Assembly (NCBI GenBank): GCA_006212115.1
Contig: PDUK01000017.1
Coordinates: 1-47,355 of the forward strand
Direction: 5' to 3'
DNA length: 47,355 bases
Source: Thalassolituus sp.
GTDB lineage: Bacteria; Pseudomonadota; Gammaproteobacteria; Pseudomonadales; Oceanobacteraceae
Position 1 is the stretch's first letter; the number at the start of each line of letters is the position of its first letter. The notes below the pieces were generated by a model, which was given only the letters and a program-made list of their open reading frames with translations, did no database searches and had not been told where the DNA came from. The position numbers were made by a program, and so were the translations under genes. Below are positions 1 to 8,555 of the stretch, one piece after another.

Positions 1-63
1 CGATAGGGGTAAACCTATACGCCCTTAGCAGGGGCGCGCCTTCAGCCACTCGGCCATCTCTCC
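1..63 (-). tRNA. tRNA-Ser(GCU), 3' part cut off by the window edge
   Basis: On the minus strand the sequence beginning at 63 reads GGAGAGAUGGCCGAGUGGCU, the typical acceptor and D-arm start of a bacterial serine tRNA. The anticodon stem CGCCC/GGGCG encloses the loop CUGCUAA, giving anticodon GCU (codons AGC/AGU). A long variable arm follows (GUAUAGG...), as expected of a class II tRNA. The T arm and acceptor 3' half lie outside the window. The position downstream of csrA matches the alaS-lysC-csrA-tRNA-Ser order known from many gammaproteobacteria. Confidence 0.93.
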
Positions 64-77
64 ACATCACGGCGCGC

Positions 78-105
78 ATCATACCACGTTCAGAATATTT
101 TCAAA
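78..105 (-). promoter_or_regulatory. tRNA-Ser promoter with GC-rich discriminator
   Basis: On the minus strand a TATGAT -10 box (78-83) lies 16 bp after a weak TTTGAA -35 (100-105). The DNA between the -10 and the tRNA begins GCGCGCC, a GC-rich discriminator of the type that makes stable-RNA promoters sensitive to the stringent response. This is a motif reading only. It suggests that the tRNA has its own promoter rather than depending on csrA read-through. Confidence 0.5.
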
Positions 106-130
106 GGAAAAATTCAAGAAAATTAAGGTC

Positions 131-325
131 TTAGTAGTTACCGTTCGGTTCACCACCGTCTTTCTCACGCTGGATGCGCTGGTAAATTTCTTCACGGTGT
201 ACCGCAACTTCTTTAGGGGCATTCACACCGATTCGTACCTGATTTCCTTTAACGCCCAGAACGGTTACGGTGACTTCATCACCGACCATCAGTGTTTCAC
301 CAACACGGCGGGTCAAAATAAGCAT
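131..325 (-). CDS. csrA: Carbon storage regulator CsrA (RsmA)
   Basis: The 64-residue protein begins [20 protein letters not shown], the near-invariant CsrA N-terminus. It also has the [21 protein letters not shown] core that forms the RNA-binding surface; L4 and R44 equivalents are present. CsrA is a homodimeric RNA-binding protein that binds GGA motifs in mRNA leaders and represses or stabilises transcripts for biofilm, motility and carbon storage. I chose the ATG at 325 because the strong GAGGAG ribosome site sits 7 bases upstream and homologues start there; the reading frame is open further upstream but that part is not CsrA-like. It lies downstream of lysC in the same direction, with a 179-bp gap that probably holds its own promoter. 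A possible target leader is at 21972-22143. Confidence 0.97.
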   Translation of the reverse strand: MLILTRRVGETLMVGDEVTVTVLGVKGNQVRIGVNAPKEVAVHREEIYQRIQREKDGGEPNGNY

Positions 326-364
326 AGAGGTTCTCCTCAGATTCCAGTTTCTGTATAGGGTGCT

Positions 365-378
365 GTGACAAAAGTCAC
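365..378. repeat. Inverted repeat GTGAC-AAAA-GTCAC upstream of csrA
   Basis: This is a perfect 5-bp inverted repeat with a 4-base spacer, 40 bp upstream of the csrA start. A TATACA hexamer lies between it and the gene on the minus strand. The position suits a regulator site near the csrA promoter or a small hairpin in the leader. No family assignment is possible. Confidence 0.35.
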
Positions 379-504
379 CTTTGTGTCCCACTCTTCCAGT
401 ATTGACCAGTTCAGCCAGTTTTAAAGCTGGGTCGTGCCGGGAGTGAGAACTTTTTGTTATTAGTGAGCATTCCTTCATGGGCAACTCACAAATAACAATC
501 GAGC

Positions 505-1740
505 TTACTGCTCTTCGCTGACCTCGGCATCGAGTCCGAACGCGGTATGAAGCGCACGTACTGCGAGTTCAAGGTACTTTTCTTCGATCACGACTGAGAT
601 CTTGATCTCAGAGGTAGTGATCGCAAGAATATTGATGCTCTCATCCGCCAGCGTCTTGAACATCTTGCTGGCAACCCCTGCGTGGGATCGCATTCCAACG
701 CCTACCAGAGATACCTTACAGATATCATCAGTGCCGTTAACACCTTTGGCATTCAATTCTTCAGCAAGTTCCGTCAGCAGCTTGAGCGCTTTCTGGTAGT
801 CGTTGCGGTGCACCGTGAAGGTAAAGTCTGTGGAACCGTCTTCAGACACGTTCTGGACAATCATATCGACTTCGATATTCGCATCGCTCACAGGCACCAG
901 GATTCGGGACGCAACGCCCGGAATATCAGGCACACCCTGAACAGTAACCTTAGCTTCGTCGCGGTTGAACGCAATTCCAGAGATAACGGGGTTTTCCACG
1001 GAGTTGTTCTCCTCGGTTGTAATCAGTGTGCCGTTGCCGCCCTTGAAAGAAGACAGCACGCGCAGTGGAACCTTATATTTGCCAGCAAACTCTACAGATC
1101 GAATCTGCAGTACTTTTGAGCCCAGGCTGGCCATTTCGAGCATTTCTTCAAACGTCACCGTATCCATGCGTCTGGCCGCAGGCACGACACGCGGGTCTGT
1201 GGTGTAAACACCATCTACATCGGTGTAAATCTGACACTCATCTGCATTCAGTGCAGCCGCTAGGGCAACGCCTGTGGTATCAGAACCACCGCGGCCAAGC
1301 GTCGTGATGTTGTTGTCATCATCAACACCCTGGAAACCCGCCACAATAACAATGCCACCACTGTTCAGGACATCACGCATCTTATCGGTTTCGATGTCTT
1401 CGATACGGGCTTTCATATAGGCGCGGTTGGTCTTGATACCTACCTGCCAGCCAGTGAATGAGCGTGCAGTAATACCGCGCTTCTCAAGGGCCATCGCCAG
1501 CAGAGCAATAGTGACCTGCTCGCCCGTAGAGACCAATACATCCATCTCGCGTGGAGACGGGTTGTCGGTAATCGCGCCCGCCAACCCAATAAGACGGTTT
1601 GTTTCACCACTCATGGCGGATACCGCCACCACAAGCTGATGACCTTCATCGTGAAAGGCTTTTAACTTATCCGCGACGGCTTCAATACGCTCTGTCGTGC
1701 CGACCGAGGTACCGCCATATTTCTGTACGTACAGCGCCAT
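505..1740 (-). CDS. lysC: Aspartate kinase
   Basis: The enzyme phosphorylates L-aspartate, the first step of the lysine, threonine, methionine and diaminopimelate pathway. The 411-residue length fits the single-polypeptide aspartokinase common in Pseudomonas-type bacteria. The kinase signature KYGGTSVG is at residues 7-14, and the [21 protein letters not shown] region contributes substrate and ATP binding. Two C-terminal ACT regulatory domains occupy about residues 265-405 ([12 protein letters not shown] and [19 protein letters not shown]), predicting feedback control by lysine and/or threonine. The start [14 protein letters not shown] is the conserved one although the ribosome site is weak. 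It follows alaS in the same direction, 196 bp downstream. Confidence 0.97.
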   Translation of the reverse strand: MALYVQKYGGTSVGTTERIEAVADKLKAFHDEGHQLVVAVSAMSGETNRLIGLAGAITDNPSPREMDVLVSTGEQVTIALLAMALEKRGITARSFTGWQVGIKTNRAYMKARIEDIETDKMRDVLNSGGIVIVAGFQGVDDDNNITTLGRGGSDTTGVALAAALNADECQIYTDVDGVYTTDPRVVPAARRMDTVTFEEMLEMASLGSKVLQIRSVEFAGKYKVPLRVLSSFKGGNGTLITTEENNSVENPVISGIAFNRDEAKVTVQGVPDIPGVASRILVPVSDANIEVDMIVQNVSEDGSTDFTFTVHRNDYQKALKLLTELAEELNAKGVNGTDDICKVSLVGVGMRSHAGVASKMFKTLADESINILAITTSEIKISVVIEEKYLELAVRALHTAFGLDAEVSEEQ

Positions 1741-1896
1741 ATAGGGGTTTCTGCGTAAATACTAAAAAAGGGTCGCAATTAAACAATAAATAGGGGCGGG
1801 ATAAAAGCAGACAATGAAACTTGGACGAGACTGTTCTGCCAGTTATACGATCAAAGTACAACAGTTCAGGCCACTTTGCGTTAGCAACCTGTTTTT

Positions 1897-1924
1897 CGCT
1901 CGCCGCGTACATACACGGCGAGCG
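1897..1924 (-). repeat. Stem-loop between alaS and lysC
   Basis: CGCTCGCCG (1897-1905) and CGGCGAGCG (1916-1924) form a perfect 9-bp stem with a 10-base loop, starting 13 bases after the alaS stop codon. In the alaS transcript the stem is followed by AAAAAC rather than a U tract, so it is not a standard intrinsic terminator. It may protect the alaS mRNA 3' end or act as a processing or weak termination site before lysC. Confidence 0.55.
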
Positions 1925-1936
1925 TGGGGCTGTGAC

Positions 1937-4564
1937 TCAGACCCGAGTCTGAGCCCAGTTTTCAAAGGCGCTCAGAGCATCAGCAATACCTTCTGGTTTC
2001 TGACCACCGGCCTGTGCCATCTCAGGCTTACCGCCGCCGCGACCGTCGACGTACGCAGAACACTCTTTAACAGCATCACCCGCTTTCGCTTTGCCGATCA
2101 GGTCTTTTGTCACACCAGCTAGCAGAGTCACTTTGCCTTCATTGGCGGACGCCAACATAATCAAGGCAGAGCCCAATTTGTTTTTCAGCTGATCCATGGT
2201 GTTACGCAATGCAGGCACATCAGCGCCGTCCAGCTCAGCGGCGAGTATCTTCACACCATTCACTTCTTTCGCCTGGCCAGCAAGATCTGATCCTGCACTT
2301 GAAGCCAACTTGCTCTTCAGTGCTTCCAGCTCTTTTTCCAGCTGGCGACTACGCGAAATAAGCTGTTCAACTTTATCGCCAACATTATCAGTAGAGCCTT
2401 TCAGCGAACGAGCAATGCCATTCAGAGTCGCTTCTTCACGAGCAACAAAGTCGAGAGCGGCCTGACCAACGACGGCCTCTATGCGTCGAATACCCGCTGC
2501 GATACCGCTCTCTGAGCTGATTTTAAGAAAACCAATATCCCCTGTACGCTGCGCATGAGTACCGCCGCATAGTTCGATCGAGAAGTCATCCATCCCCATC
2601 GAAAGCACGCGTACTTCATCGTCGTACTTTTCGCCAAACAGCGCCATCGCACCCGCGGCTTTCGCATCGTCGATGTTCATCAGGCGCGTTGCAACAGGTG
2701 TATTCGCTCGGATATGCGCATTCACCAATGTTTCAATTTCAGCGATTTCCTCTGGCTTAACTGCTTCCAGATGAGAGAAGTCAAAACGTAGCTTATCGTA
2801 GGTAACCAGGGACCCTTTCTGCGCCACGTGCTCACCAAGAACATGACGCAATGCTGCGTGCAACAGGTGTGTCGCCGAGTGGTGAATCGCGGTCGAAGCC
2901 CTTTTTTCTGCATCGACAGTTGCAGTCAGCTGATCACCAAGCGCAACGGCGCCTTCAACCAGTACACCTTGATGCAGGTGGTTCTTGCCGTCTTTGGTCG
3001 TATCTTTCACCTGAAAAACAACGCCGTCGGCTTTAAGGAAACCGGTGTCCCCGGCCTGACCACCACTTTCTGCATAAAAAGCCGTCTCATCGAGAACCAG
3101 GACGGCCTCTTCACCAGCCTTCAGCTGCTCAACTTTTTCGCCGCCAACAAACAAGGCTTTCACCGTGCCGGTATTTTCCAGAGACTCGTAACCAAGGAAG
3201 TCGGTTTCACCATCGAGATCCAGGCCTTTGCCATAATCAGCAGAGAAATTGCCCGCCGCACGGGCCGTTTCACGTTGCTTCTCCATCGCGACGTTAAAGC
3301 CGTCTTCATCGACTTTCAGGTCACGTTCCCGGGCTACGTCAGCAGTCAAATCCAGCGGAAAACCATACGTATCGTACAGTTTGAACGCAGTTTCACCCGA
3401 AATCGTGTCGCCGCTCATATCAGCGATGGCACCATTGAGGATCGCCATTCCCTTATCCAGAGTTTTAGCGAACTGTTCTTCTTCGATACGCAGTACTTTC
3501 TGAACGTGTTCAGACAGGTTAACCAACTCAGGGTAGGCTTCACCCATTTGCTCACACAGCGCCGGAACCAGCTTGTTAAAGAAGCCTGCTGACGCACCCA
3601 GCATGTGTCCATGGCGCACTGCGCGACGAATAATACGACGCAGAACGTAACCACGACCTTCGTTGGATGGCAGCACGCCATCGACGATCAGGAAACTGGT
3701 AGAGCGGATGTGGTCAGCGATGACACGGAGTGACTTGTTTTCGGTGTCTTTGCAGCCTGTGAGTTCGCCTGCAGCCTTCAGTAGTGCCTGGAAAATATCG
3801 ATTTCGTAGTTGCTGTGCACGCCCTGCATAATCGCAGAAATACGTTCCAGCCCCATGCCGGTATCAACGGATGGCTTTGGCAGCGGCAACATCTCACCAT
3901 CGGCTTTGCGCTCAAACTGCATGAAAACGTTGTTCCAGATTTCGATGAATCGGTCACCGTCTTCTTCCGGCGTACCCGGAGGTCCACCCCAGATGTGCTC
4001 ACCGTGGTCGTAAAAAATCTCGGTACACGGACCGCAAGGCCCTGTGTCACCCATCTGCCAGAAATTATCAGACGCATATCTCGCGCCTTTGTTGTCTCCG
4101 ATACGCACGATCTTGTCTTCAGGAACACCCACTTTCTTGTTCCAGATATCAAACGCTTCGTCATCTTCGGCGTAGACGGTCACCATGAGTTTCTCAACAG
4201 GCAGGTTCAGCCACTCCTTGGAAGTCAGAAACTCCCATGCATAGCTGATCGCATCATCTTTGAAATAATCACCGAAACTGAAGTTACCCAACATCTCAAA
4301 GAAGGTGTGGTGACGCGCGGTGTAGCCCACGTTTTCCAGATCGTTGTGCTTGCCCCCTGCACGTACGCAGCGCTGGGACGATGTCGCTCGTGTGTAGCTA
4401 CGGACATCATTACCCAGAAAACAGTCCTTAAACTGCACCATACCGGCATTAGTAAACAGCAAAGTAGGATCATTCCCCGGCACAAGCGGGCTTGATGCAA
4501 CGACCTCATGGCCTTTAGAGGCAAAAAAATCGAGGAAGGCCTGACGGATTTCTGAGCTTTTCAT
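1937..4564 (-). CDS. alaS: Alanyl-tRNA synthetase
   Basis: This class II synthetase charges tRNA-Ala with alanine and edits mischarged Ser/Gly. The 875 residues match the usual full-length bacterial enzyme. Seen in order: the catalytic N-terminal domain starting [20 protein letters not shown], the [14 protein letters not shown] and [17 protein letters not shown] motifs of the aminoacylation core, the editing domain with the [13 protein letters not shown] zinc/active-site motif and the C-terminal CGGTH motif, then the oligomerising C-Ala domain. The frame is open six codons upstream to a TTG, but homologues begin at the ATG at 4564, chosen here. It stands at the head of the alaS-lysC-csrA series. 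The plus-strand DUF2892 gene is divergent from it. Confidence 0.98.
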   Translation of the reverse strand: MKSSEIRQAFLDFFASKGHEVVASSPLVPGNDPTLLFTNAGMVQFKDCFLGNDVRSYTRATSSQRCVRAGGKHNDLENVGYTARHHTFFEMLGNFSFGDYFKDDAISYAWEFLTSKEWLNLPVEKLMVTVYAEDDEAFDIWNKKVGVPEDKIVRIGDNKGARYASDNFWQMGDTGPCGPCTEIFYDHGEHIWGGPPGTPEEDGDRFIEIWNNVFMQFERKADGEMLPLPKPSVDTGMGLERISAIMQGVHSNYEIDIFQALLKAAGELTGCKDTENKSLRVIADHIRSTSFLIVDGVLPSNEGRGYVLRRIIRRAVRHGHMLGASAGFFNKLVPALCEQMGEAYPELVNLSEHVQKVLRIEEEQFAKTLDKGMAILNGAIADMSGDTISGETAFKLYDTYGFPLDLTADVARERDLKVDEDGFNVAMEKQRETARAAGNFSADYGKGLDLDGETDFLGYESLENTGTVKALFVGGEKVEQLKAGEEAVLVLDETAFYAESGGQAGDTGFLKADGVVFQVKDTTKDGKNHLHQGVLVEGAVALGDQLTATVDAEKRASTAIHHSATHLLHAALRHVLGEHVAQKGSLVTYDKLRFDFSHLEAVKPEEIAEIETLVNAHIRANTPVATRLMNIDDAKAAGAMALFGEKYDDEVRVLSMGMDDFSIELCGGTHAQRTGDIGFLKISSESGIAAGIRRIEAVVGQAALDFVAREEATLNGIARSLKGSTDNVGDKVEQLISRSRQLEKELEALKSKLASSAGSDLAGQAKEVNGVKILAAELDGADVPALRNTMDQLKNKLGSALIMLASANEGKVTLLAGVTKDLIGKAKAGDAVKECSAYVDGRGGGKPEMAQAGGQKPEGIADALSAFENWAQTRV

Positions 4565-4732
4565 ACGGATGCGTGATTCCAAACGAGTCCACTGGTAATA
4601 AGCCGAGCAGTATAGCGTTTTGTAGGCCTGAGTCCCACAGTAATACTCGAGCTCCTCTGAGTAATGCAGCCATCTGAAGCACTACGGTACTCACGTGCTG
4701 CACGACTGAATTGTCCGAAGGGCCCTCAGGTC

Positions 4733-4775
4733 TTGACTTACGACTGAAACGGATTAAATATAACTACATTCGAAT
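4733..4775 (+). promoter_or_regulatory. Candidate promoter and ATTCGAAT operator of the DUF2892 gene
   Basis: TTGACT at 4733-4738 is a good -35. AT-rich hexamers follow: TAAATA at 16 bp spacing, or TATAAC at 4759-4764 with an over-long spacing. An 8-bp perfect palindrome ATTCGAAT (4768-4775) sits about where transcription would start, in a generally AT-rich stretch. Similar AT-rich palindromes are used by ArsR-type sulfur or redox repressors that control DUF2892 genes elsewhere; linking that to this site is inference. Confidence 0.35.
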
Positions 4776-4796
4776 ATTTAAATTATAGGAAGATTT

Positions 4797-5000
4797 ATGA
4801 ATATAGATAAACTGGTTTTTGCCATAGCAGGCACCTTCATCCTCGCAAGCGTAATCTTGTCGCAATTGCATTCGACTTACTGGTTGCTGTTCACTGGTTT
4901 TGTTGGTCTGAATATGCTGCAAGCCGCATTCACCGGGTTCTGCCCCCTGGCAAAGATTCTTAAACGCTTCGGTGTTCGATCCGGTTGCGCGTTAAACTGA
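4797..5000 (+). CDS. DUF2892 (YgaP-TM type) inner-membrane protein
   Basis: The 67-residue protein has two hydrophobic helices (about residues 7-23 and 27-45) and the family's characteristic ending [20 protein letters not shown]. That matches PF11127, the transmembrane domain fused to rhodanese in E. coli YgaP and often encoded alone beside sulfur-handling genes. The cysteines C49 and C64 are in the expected positions. A GGAAG ribosome site precedes the ATG. The biochemical role of stand-alone members is not established. No rhodanese or sulfide oxidase gene lies next to it here. Confidence 0.85.
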   Translation: MNIDKLVFAIAGTFILASVILSQLHSTYWLLFTGFVGLNMLQAAFTGFCPLAKILKRFGVRSGCALN

Positions 5001-5079
5001 ATATCAAAAGGGCTTTGGCGGAATTCAACACGCCAACGCCTTATTCCGTATGTATACTGGCCTCTTTATTGGGGGTGAT

Positions 5080-6051
5080 ATGCAACGTCTATTTTTCGTA
5101 CTTTCTGCGCTTATTTTCAGCATCGGCGCGCACGCAACTGATTGGGAAGAGTATCCAGAATCGCTGCCTCAGTTCAGCTTTCCCGGTGATTCTCTTAAAC
5201 AACAGTGGGACAACCTGACACGTCTGACTCAAGTCGCTTATCCAGACGAAAACTGGATTAAGTCGATGATGACAGACTACCCGCGTCTGGCTCATCACAT
5301 GATGGTTATTGGTTCGGATCCCGAGTCTCATCCAGCTGTTTTTAAAGCTATTCAAGACAGCGACTACTCAGACCTCGCAGCAGCAGTTCAGGAAGTCTGG
5401 CGATTACATTACAGCGGCCACTACCGCGAAGCATATAAACTGGGAATGCAACTCGGGCCATTTGGTGAAGTTCCTGCCATCTATTCCCGTCTGGTTCACG
5501 CCACCCTACTGATCGAAGACCACGATGAAAAAATGAGTGAATTTTCAGAGTCCGCGGCACTCTCCAACGAAGGGTTGACGCTGGCACCGGAATATCGCTT
5601 CGCCGAGTTTGGCCTGGTTTACGCCAAGGTACGCATGCTCGAGTTACTGAGCACAGGGGAAGCGCGCAGCTCCGGCTATATTCCGATTGCTCAGGACAAA
5701 TTAGACAAGCTTCAGGAATACGCTCCGGACCGGGGGGCTTACCCGCTCACTCGCGGTGGCCTTGAGGCGGGTATTGTCGAGCGCGTTGGCTCGTTCCTTG
5801 GCAGCATCACTTATGGCGCAACAGAGAGCAGCGCGATCGAAAATTTCGAGCTAGCGCGGAAGTTACTGCCGGACATGGCGATCGTTTATAACGAGTACTC
5901 GGTAGGCTTAAAACGACTGGATGAGGACGACTTCCGTAAAGAGATACGCGAGTTACTCAATACCTGTATTGGTCTTACGCCCGTTAATGCTGAAGATGCA
6001 TTAAACCAGATGCACTGCAAACGAAGCCTTGAAAAGAATACAAAGGACTAA
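5080..6051 (+). CDS. Exported protein of unknown function, helical-repeat type
   Basis: I do not recognise a named family. The 323-residue product begins MQRLFFVLSALIFSIGAHA, a Sec signal peptide probably cleaved after HA(T), so the mature protein should be periplasmic. The ATG at 5080 is preceded by GGGGGTG; the frame is open 10 codons further up but that would bury the signal peptide. The mature part is mainly helical, with motifs such as HYREAYKLGMQLG, AEFGLVYAKVRMLELL and AIENFELARKLLPDMAIVYNEY that resemble tetratricopeptide repeats. It is followed 4 bp later by a small membrane protein and then an epoxide-hydrolase-like enzyme, so the three are probably one operon. Confidence 0.75.
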   Translation: MQRLFFVLSALIFSIGAHATDWEEYPESLPQFSFPGDSLKQQWDNLTRLTQVAYPDENWIKSMMTDYPRLAHHMMVIGSDPESHPAVFKAIQDSDYSDLAAAVQEVWRLHYSGHYREAYKLGMQLGPFGEVPAIYSRLVHATLLIEDHDEKMSEFSESAALSNEGLTLAPEYRFAEFGLVYAKVRMLELLSTGEARSSGYIPIAQDKLDKLQEYAPDRGAYPLTRGGLEAGIVERVGSFLGSITYGATESSAIENFELARKLLPDMAIVYNEYSVGLKRLDEDDFRKEIRELLNTCIGLTPVNAEDALNQMHCKRSLEKNTKD

Positions 6052-6055
6052 TCCG

Positions 6056-6298
6056 ATGGAAAGTAGTGGTGTGATTTACCTGGCAATGCTGCCCGCAATG
6101 GCACTCACCATGCTCCACTTAGGAATTGGACCGTTTGGTCATCCAAGCATGATCAAACACCACAAAGCTTTTCTACGAATACCAAAAGTAATAAGAATAA
6201 TAATTCAGGCAGTCTGCGTCGTTGTCCTTGTGACCGGCGCGGCACAAATGCTTGGCGTAATTGATCTCACCACCTCTGCAGACAACCCAGCTGAATGA
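6056..6298 (+). CDS. Small two-helix membrane protein
   Basis: The 80-residue product has two hydrophobic segments, about residues 5-22 (VIYLAMLPAMALTMLHLGIG) and 44-64 (IIIQAVCVVVLVTGAAQML), joined by a short basic loop (MIKHHKAFLRIPKVIR). A GGA-rich ribosome site lies in the tail of the preceding gene, and the start at 6056 is 4 bp after that gene's stop; the longer upstream frame has no better site. Its TGA stop overlaps the ATGA of the next frame. No family is recognised. Close spacing ties it to both neighbours. Confidence 0.7.
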   Translation: MESSGVIYLAMLPAMALTMLHLGIGPFGHPSMIKHHKAFLRIPKVIRIIIQAVCVVVLVTGAAQMLGVIDLTTSADNPAE

Positions 6299-6306
6299 GA
6301 GGAATC

Positions 6307-7167
6307 ATGGACACTACCCACATTTATAACGGCCCGATAGGACTGGAAACCCGACACGCAGGCCCGATTGACGGCGAAGTCGTCATTCTGCTGCACGGAT
6401 TCCCCGAGTGCTGGAGCACCTGGCGTCACCAGATTCCAGCCCTCGCAGAAGCAGGCTACAGGGTATTCGTGCCGAACATGCGCGGTTACGGACAATCATC
6501 AAAACCTGCTGATGTCAGTGATTACCACGTCGACGAGCTTATTAAAGATGTCGACGCCATCCGTCGCTATGCAGGCGTTGAGAAAGTACACCTTGTAGGT
6601 CACGACTGGGGAGCTATGGTCGCCTGGTGGTATGCACTCAATAAGCCAGAACAGCTTGCCAGCCTGAGCATTCTGAACGTTCCTCACCCAACTGTATTTC
6701 TTGGCACCCTACGCAAAAGCCCGATGCAGATGCTGAAAAGCTGGTATGTTTTTTACTTCCAGATCCCGTATCTGCCCGAGCTGACACTGCCGGTTAATAA
6801 GTTCTTTTTCTTCAGAGATATTCTCAAGCGTACCTCCAACAAAGGCAGTTACAGTGACGAGGACTTCCGCGAACTACAGAAGCACTGGAGCATACCCGGC
6901 GCGATGCGTGCCATGGTGAATTACTATCGGTCAGCAATGCGTAGCCAACCAAAGTCACCGAACGGCGACCGGATCAAAACTCCCACCCAGATTCTGTGGG
7001 GAGAACACGATCTGGCTCTGACACTGGATATGGCGCGAGGCAGCGAGAAGTATCTCGAAAATGGATCTCTGACGACGTATCCGGACGCGACACACTGGCT
7101 GGCACACGACAAGCCAGAAGAAGTTTCCGAACGTTTGGTCACGCATTTCCGCAGTTATCCCGCCTGA
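6307..7167 (+). CDS. Alpha/beta hydrolase, epoxide hydrolase-like
   Basis: The 286-residue protein has the complete alpha/beta-hydrolase catalytic set. HGFPE (residues 30-34) is the oxyanion-hole motif. GHDWGA places an aspartate nucleophile at D100, typical of epoxide hydrolases and haloalkane dehalogenases rather than serine esterases. GEHD (about D235) is the acid and DATHW (about H263) the base. The HGFPE/GHDWG combination favours a soluble epoxide hydrolase; the physiological substrate cannot be read. The ATG at 6307 has AGAGGA just upstream; an ATGA-overlap start at 6295 is the alternative. It ends the small operon starting at 5080. Confidence 0.85.
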   Translation: MDTTHIYNGPIGLETRHAGPIDGEVVILLHGFPECWSTWRHQIPALAEAGYRVFVPNMRGYGQSSKPADVSDYHVDELIKDVDAIRRYAGVEKVHLVGHDWGAMVAWWYALNKPEQLASLSILNVPHPTVFLGTLRKSPMQMLKSWYVFYFQIPYLPELTLPVNKFFFFRDILKRTSNKGSYSDEDFRELQKHWSIPGAMRAMVNYYRSAMRSQPKSPNGDRIKTPTQILWGEHDLALTLDMARGSEKYLENGSLTTYPDATHWLAHDKPEEVSERLVTHFRSYPA

Positions 7168-7174
7168 TCTGAGC

Positions 7175-7221
7175 CGTAAAAGTCGGGGGTGGTAATTCGC
7201 CACTATTTTCCGACTTTTACG
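7175..7221. repeat. 12-bp inverted repeat between the hydrolase gene and ndh
   Basis: CGTAAAAGTCGG (7175-7186) is exactly repeated in inverse at 7210-7221, with a further GTGG/CCAC pair inside (7189-7192, 7200-7203). It could fold as a terminator-like hairpin for the upstream operon, though no clean U tract follows. Its right arm also overlaps the likely -35 of ndh, so an operator role is equally possible. Confidence 0.6.
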
Positions 7222-7238
7222 TCCTTTCCCAGTATAAT
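7210..7238 (+). promoter_or_regulatory. Candidate ndh promoter
   Basis: A consensus TATAAT at 7233-7238 lies 17 bp after CCGACT (7210-7215), a poor -35 that is part of the right arm of the 12-bp inverted repeat. The start of transcription would be about 24 bp before the ndh ATG. A consensus -10 with a weak -35 inside a palindrome is typical of a regulated promoter. Confidence 0.5.
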
Positions 7239-7268
7239 GCCGCCAATTTTCTTTATAGGGGGTATCCC

Positions 7269-8555
7269 ATGCAACGAATCGTCATCGTCGGCGGCGGCGC
7301 AGGTGGATTGGAATTGGCAACGCAGCTGGGGCGTAAACTCGGCAAAAAGAACAAAGCCGAGATCCTGTTAATTGACGCCAACCCAACACACCTTTGGAAG
7401 CCGCTTCTGCACGAAGTGGCAACTGGTGCGCTGGATTCAGGCATCGATGAACTGAATTATCGCGCTCATGGAAAGAAGCACGGATTTCAATTTCAGATTG
7501 GCCGCATGAGTGGCCTGAACCGGGAAGATAAGTCGGTAGTATTGAGCGCTATGCTGGACGACAGCGGCGAGGAAGTGTTGCCGCAGCGTACAGTCAGCTA
7601 CGACACACTCGTCATTGCGCTTGGCAGCGTCACGAATGATTTCGGTACCGCCGGTGCAGCAGATCACTGCATATTCCTGGATAGCCGCCTACAGGCAGAA
7701 CGCTTTCATAAACTACTGCTGAATGAATTTCTGCGATGCAGCAACGCTGACGAACCACGTCCGCTCGAGGTGGCTATCGTTGGCGCTGGAGCTACGGGTG
7801 TTGAGCTGTCTGCTGAGCTGTATAACACAGCAGAAATCATGGCTGCTTATGGCCTTAAAAATGTATCTCCAGAGCAACTCAAGGTCCGCTTGATTGAAGC
7901 CGGAACAAGGATATTACCCGCTCTTCCTCCGCGTCTTTCTGCTGCAGCCAAACGTGAACTAGAAGCGCTTGGCGTCGAAGTTCTCACCGACACCAAAGTG
8001 ACGCAGGTCACCGACAAGGGTTTTATCAACGACGCTGGAGAAACAATTACCGCTGCAATCCGGGTTTGGGCTGCAGGCGTGAAAGCACCAGAGTTTATGG
8101 CGACTCTTGGACTCGAGACAAACCGTGCAAATCAATTAGTTGTTAACGCCAGTCTACAGACGGAAGACGAAAGTATCTTTGCACTGGGTGACTGTTGCAG
8201 CGTCATCGACAAAGCAACCGGGAAACCGGTCCCCCCTCGTGCTCAGGCTGCTCATCAGCAGTCCAGCCACCTTGTTAATGCATTGAGTGCACGCCACAAG
8301 GGCAAGGAGATGCCGGAGTTTGTCTACAAGGATAAAGGCTCTCTGGTCTCACTCAGTCGCTATAGTACGGTGGGAAGCCTGATGGGGAATCTGACCAAAG
8401 GATCAATGATGATTGAGGGAAGACTGGCCAGACTCGTTTACGTGTCACTTTACCGCCTTCACCAGGTGGCATTGCATGGCTATTGGCACACTCTGTTGCT
8501 GAGTGTGGTCGGCCATATCAATAAAGTTATTCGTCCTCGACTGAAATTGCACTGA
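7269..8555 (+). CDS. ndh: Type II NADH:quinone dehydrogenase (NDH-2)
   Basis: This single-subunit flavoprotein oxidises NADH and reduces membrane quinone without pumping protons. The 428 residues fit the family. The N-terminal FAD dinucleotide fold MQRIVIVGGGAGGLELATQL is at residues 1-20. A second Rossmann motif VAIVGAGATGVELSAEL (about 162-178) binds NADH. The FAD-contacting AxGDCC segment (FALGDCCSV) is at about 305. The C-terminal amphipathic region, with LYRLHQVALHGYWHTLLL, is the usual membrane-attachment helix. A GGGGGT ribosome site precedes the ATG. Its last 29 bp overlap the 3' end of the convergent AraC-type gene. Confidence 0.95.
   Translation: MQRIVIVGGGAGGLELATQLGRKLGKKNKAEILLIDANPTHLWKPLLHEVATGALDSGIDELNYRAHGKKHGFQFQIGRMSGLNREDKSVVLSAMLDDSGEEVLPQRTVSYDTLVIALGSVTNDFGTAGAADHCIFLDSRLQAERFHKLLLNEFLRCSNADEPRPLEVAIVGAGATGVELSAELYNTAEIMAAYGLKNVSPEQLKVRLIEAGTRILPALPPRLSAAAKRELEALGVEVLTDTKVTQVTDKGFINDAGETITAAIRVWAAGVKAPEFMATLGLETNRANQLVVNASLQTEDESIFALGDCCSVIDKATGKPVPPRAQAAHQQSSHLVNALSARHKGKEMPEFVYKDKGSLVSLSRYSTVGSLMGNLTKGSMMIEGRLARLVYVSLYRLHQVALHGYWHTLLLSVVGHINKVIRPRLKLH

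Noticed and set aside
2828..3592. 254-codon plus-strand frame inside alaS
   Set aside because: It is antisense to the conserved editing and catalytic region of alaS, whose protein sequence is fully typical.
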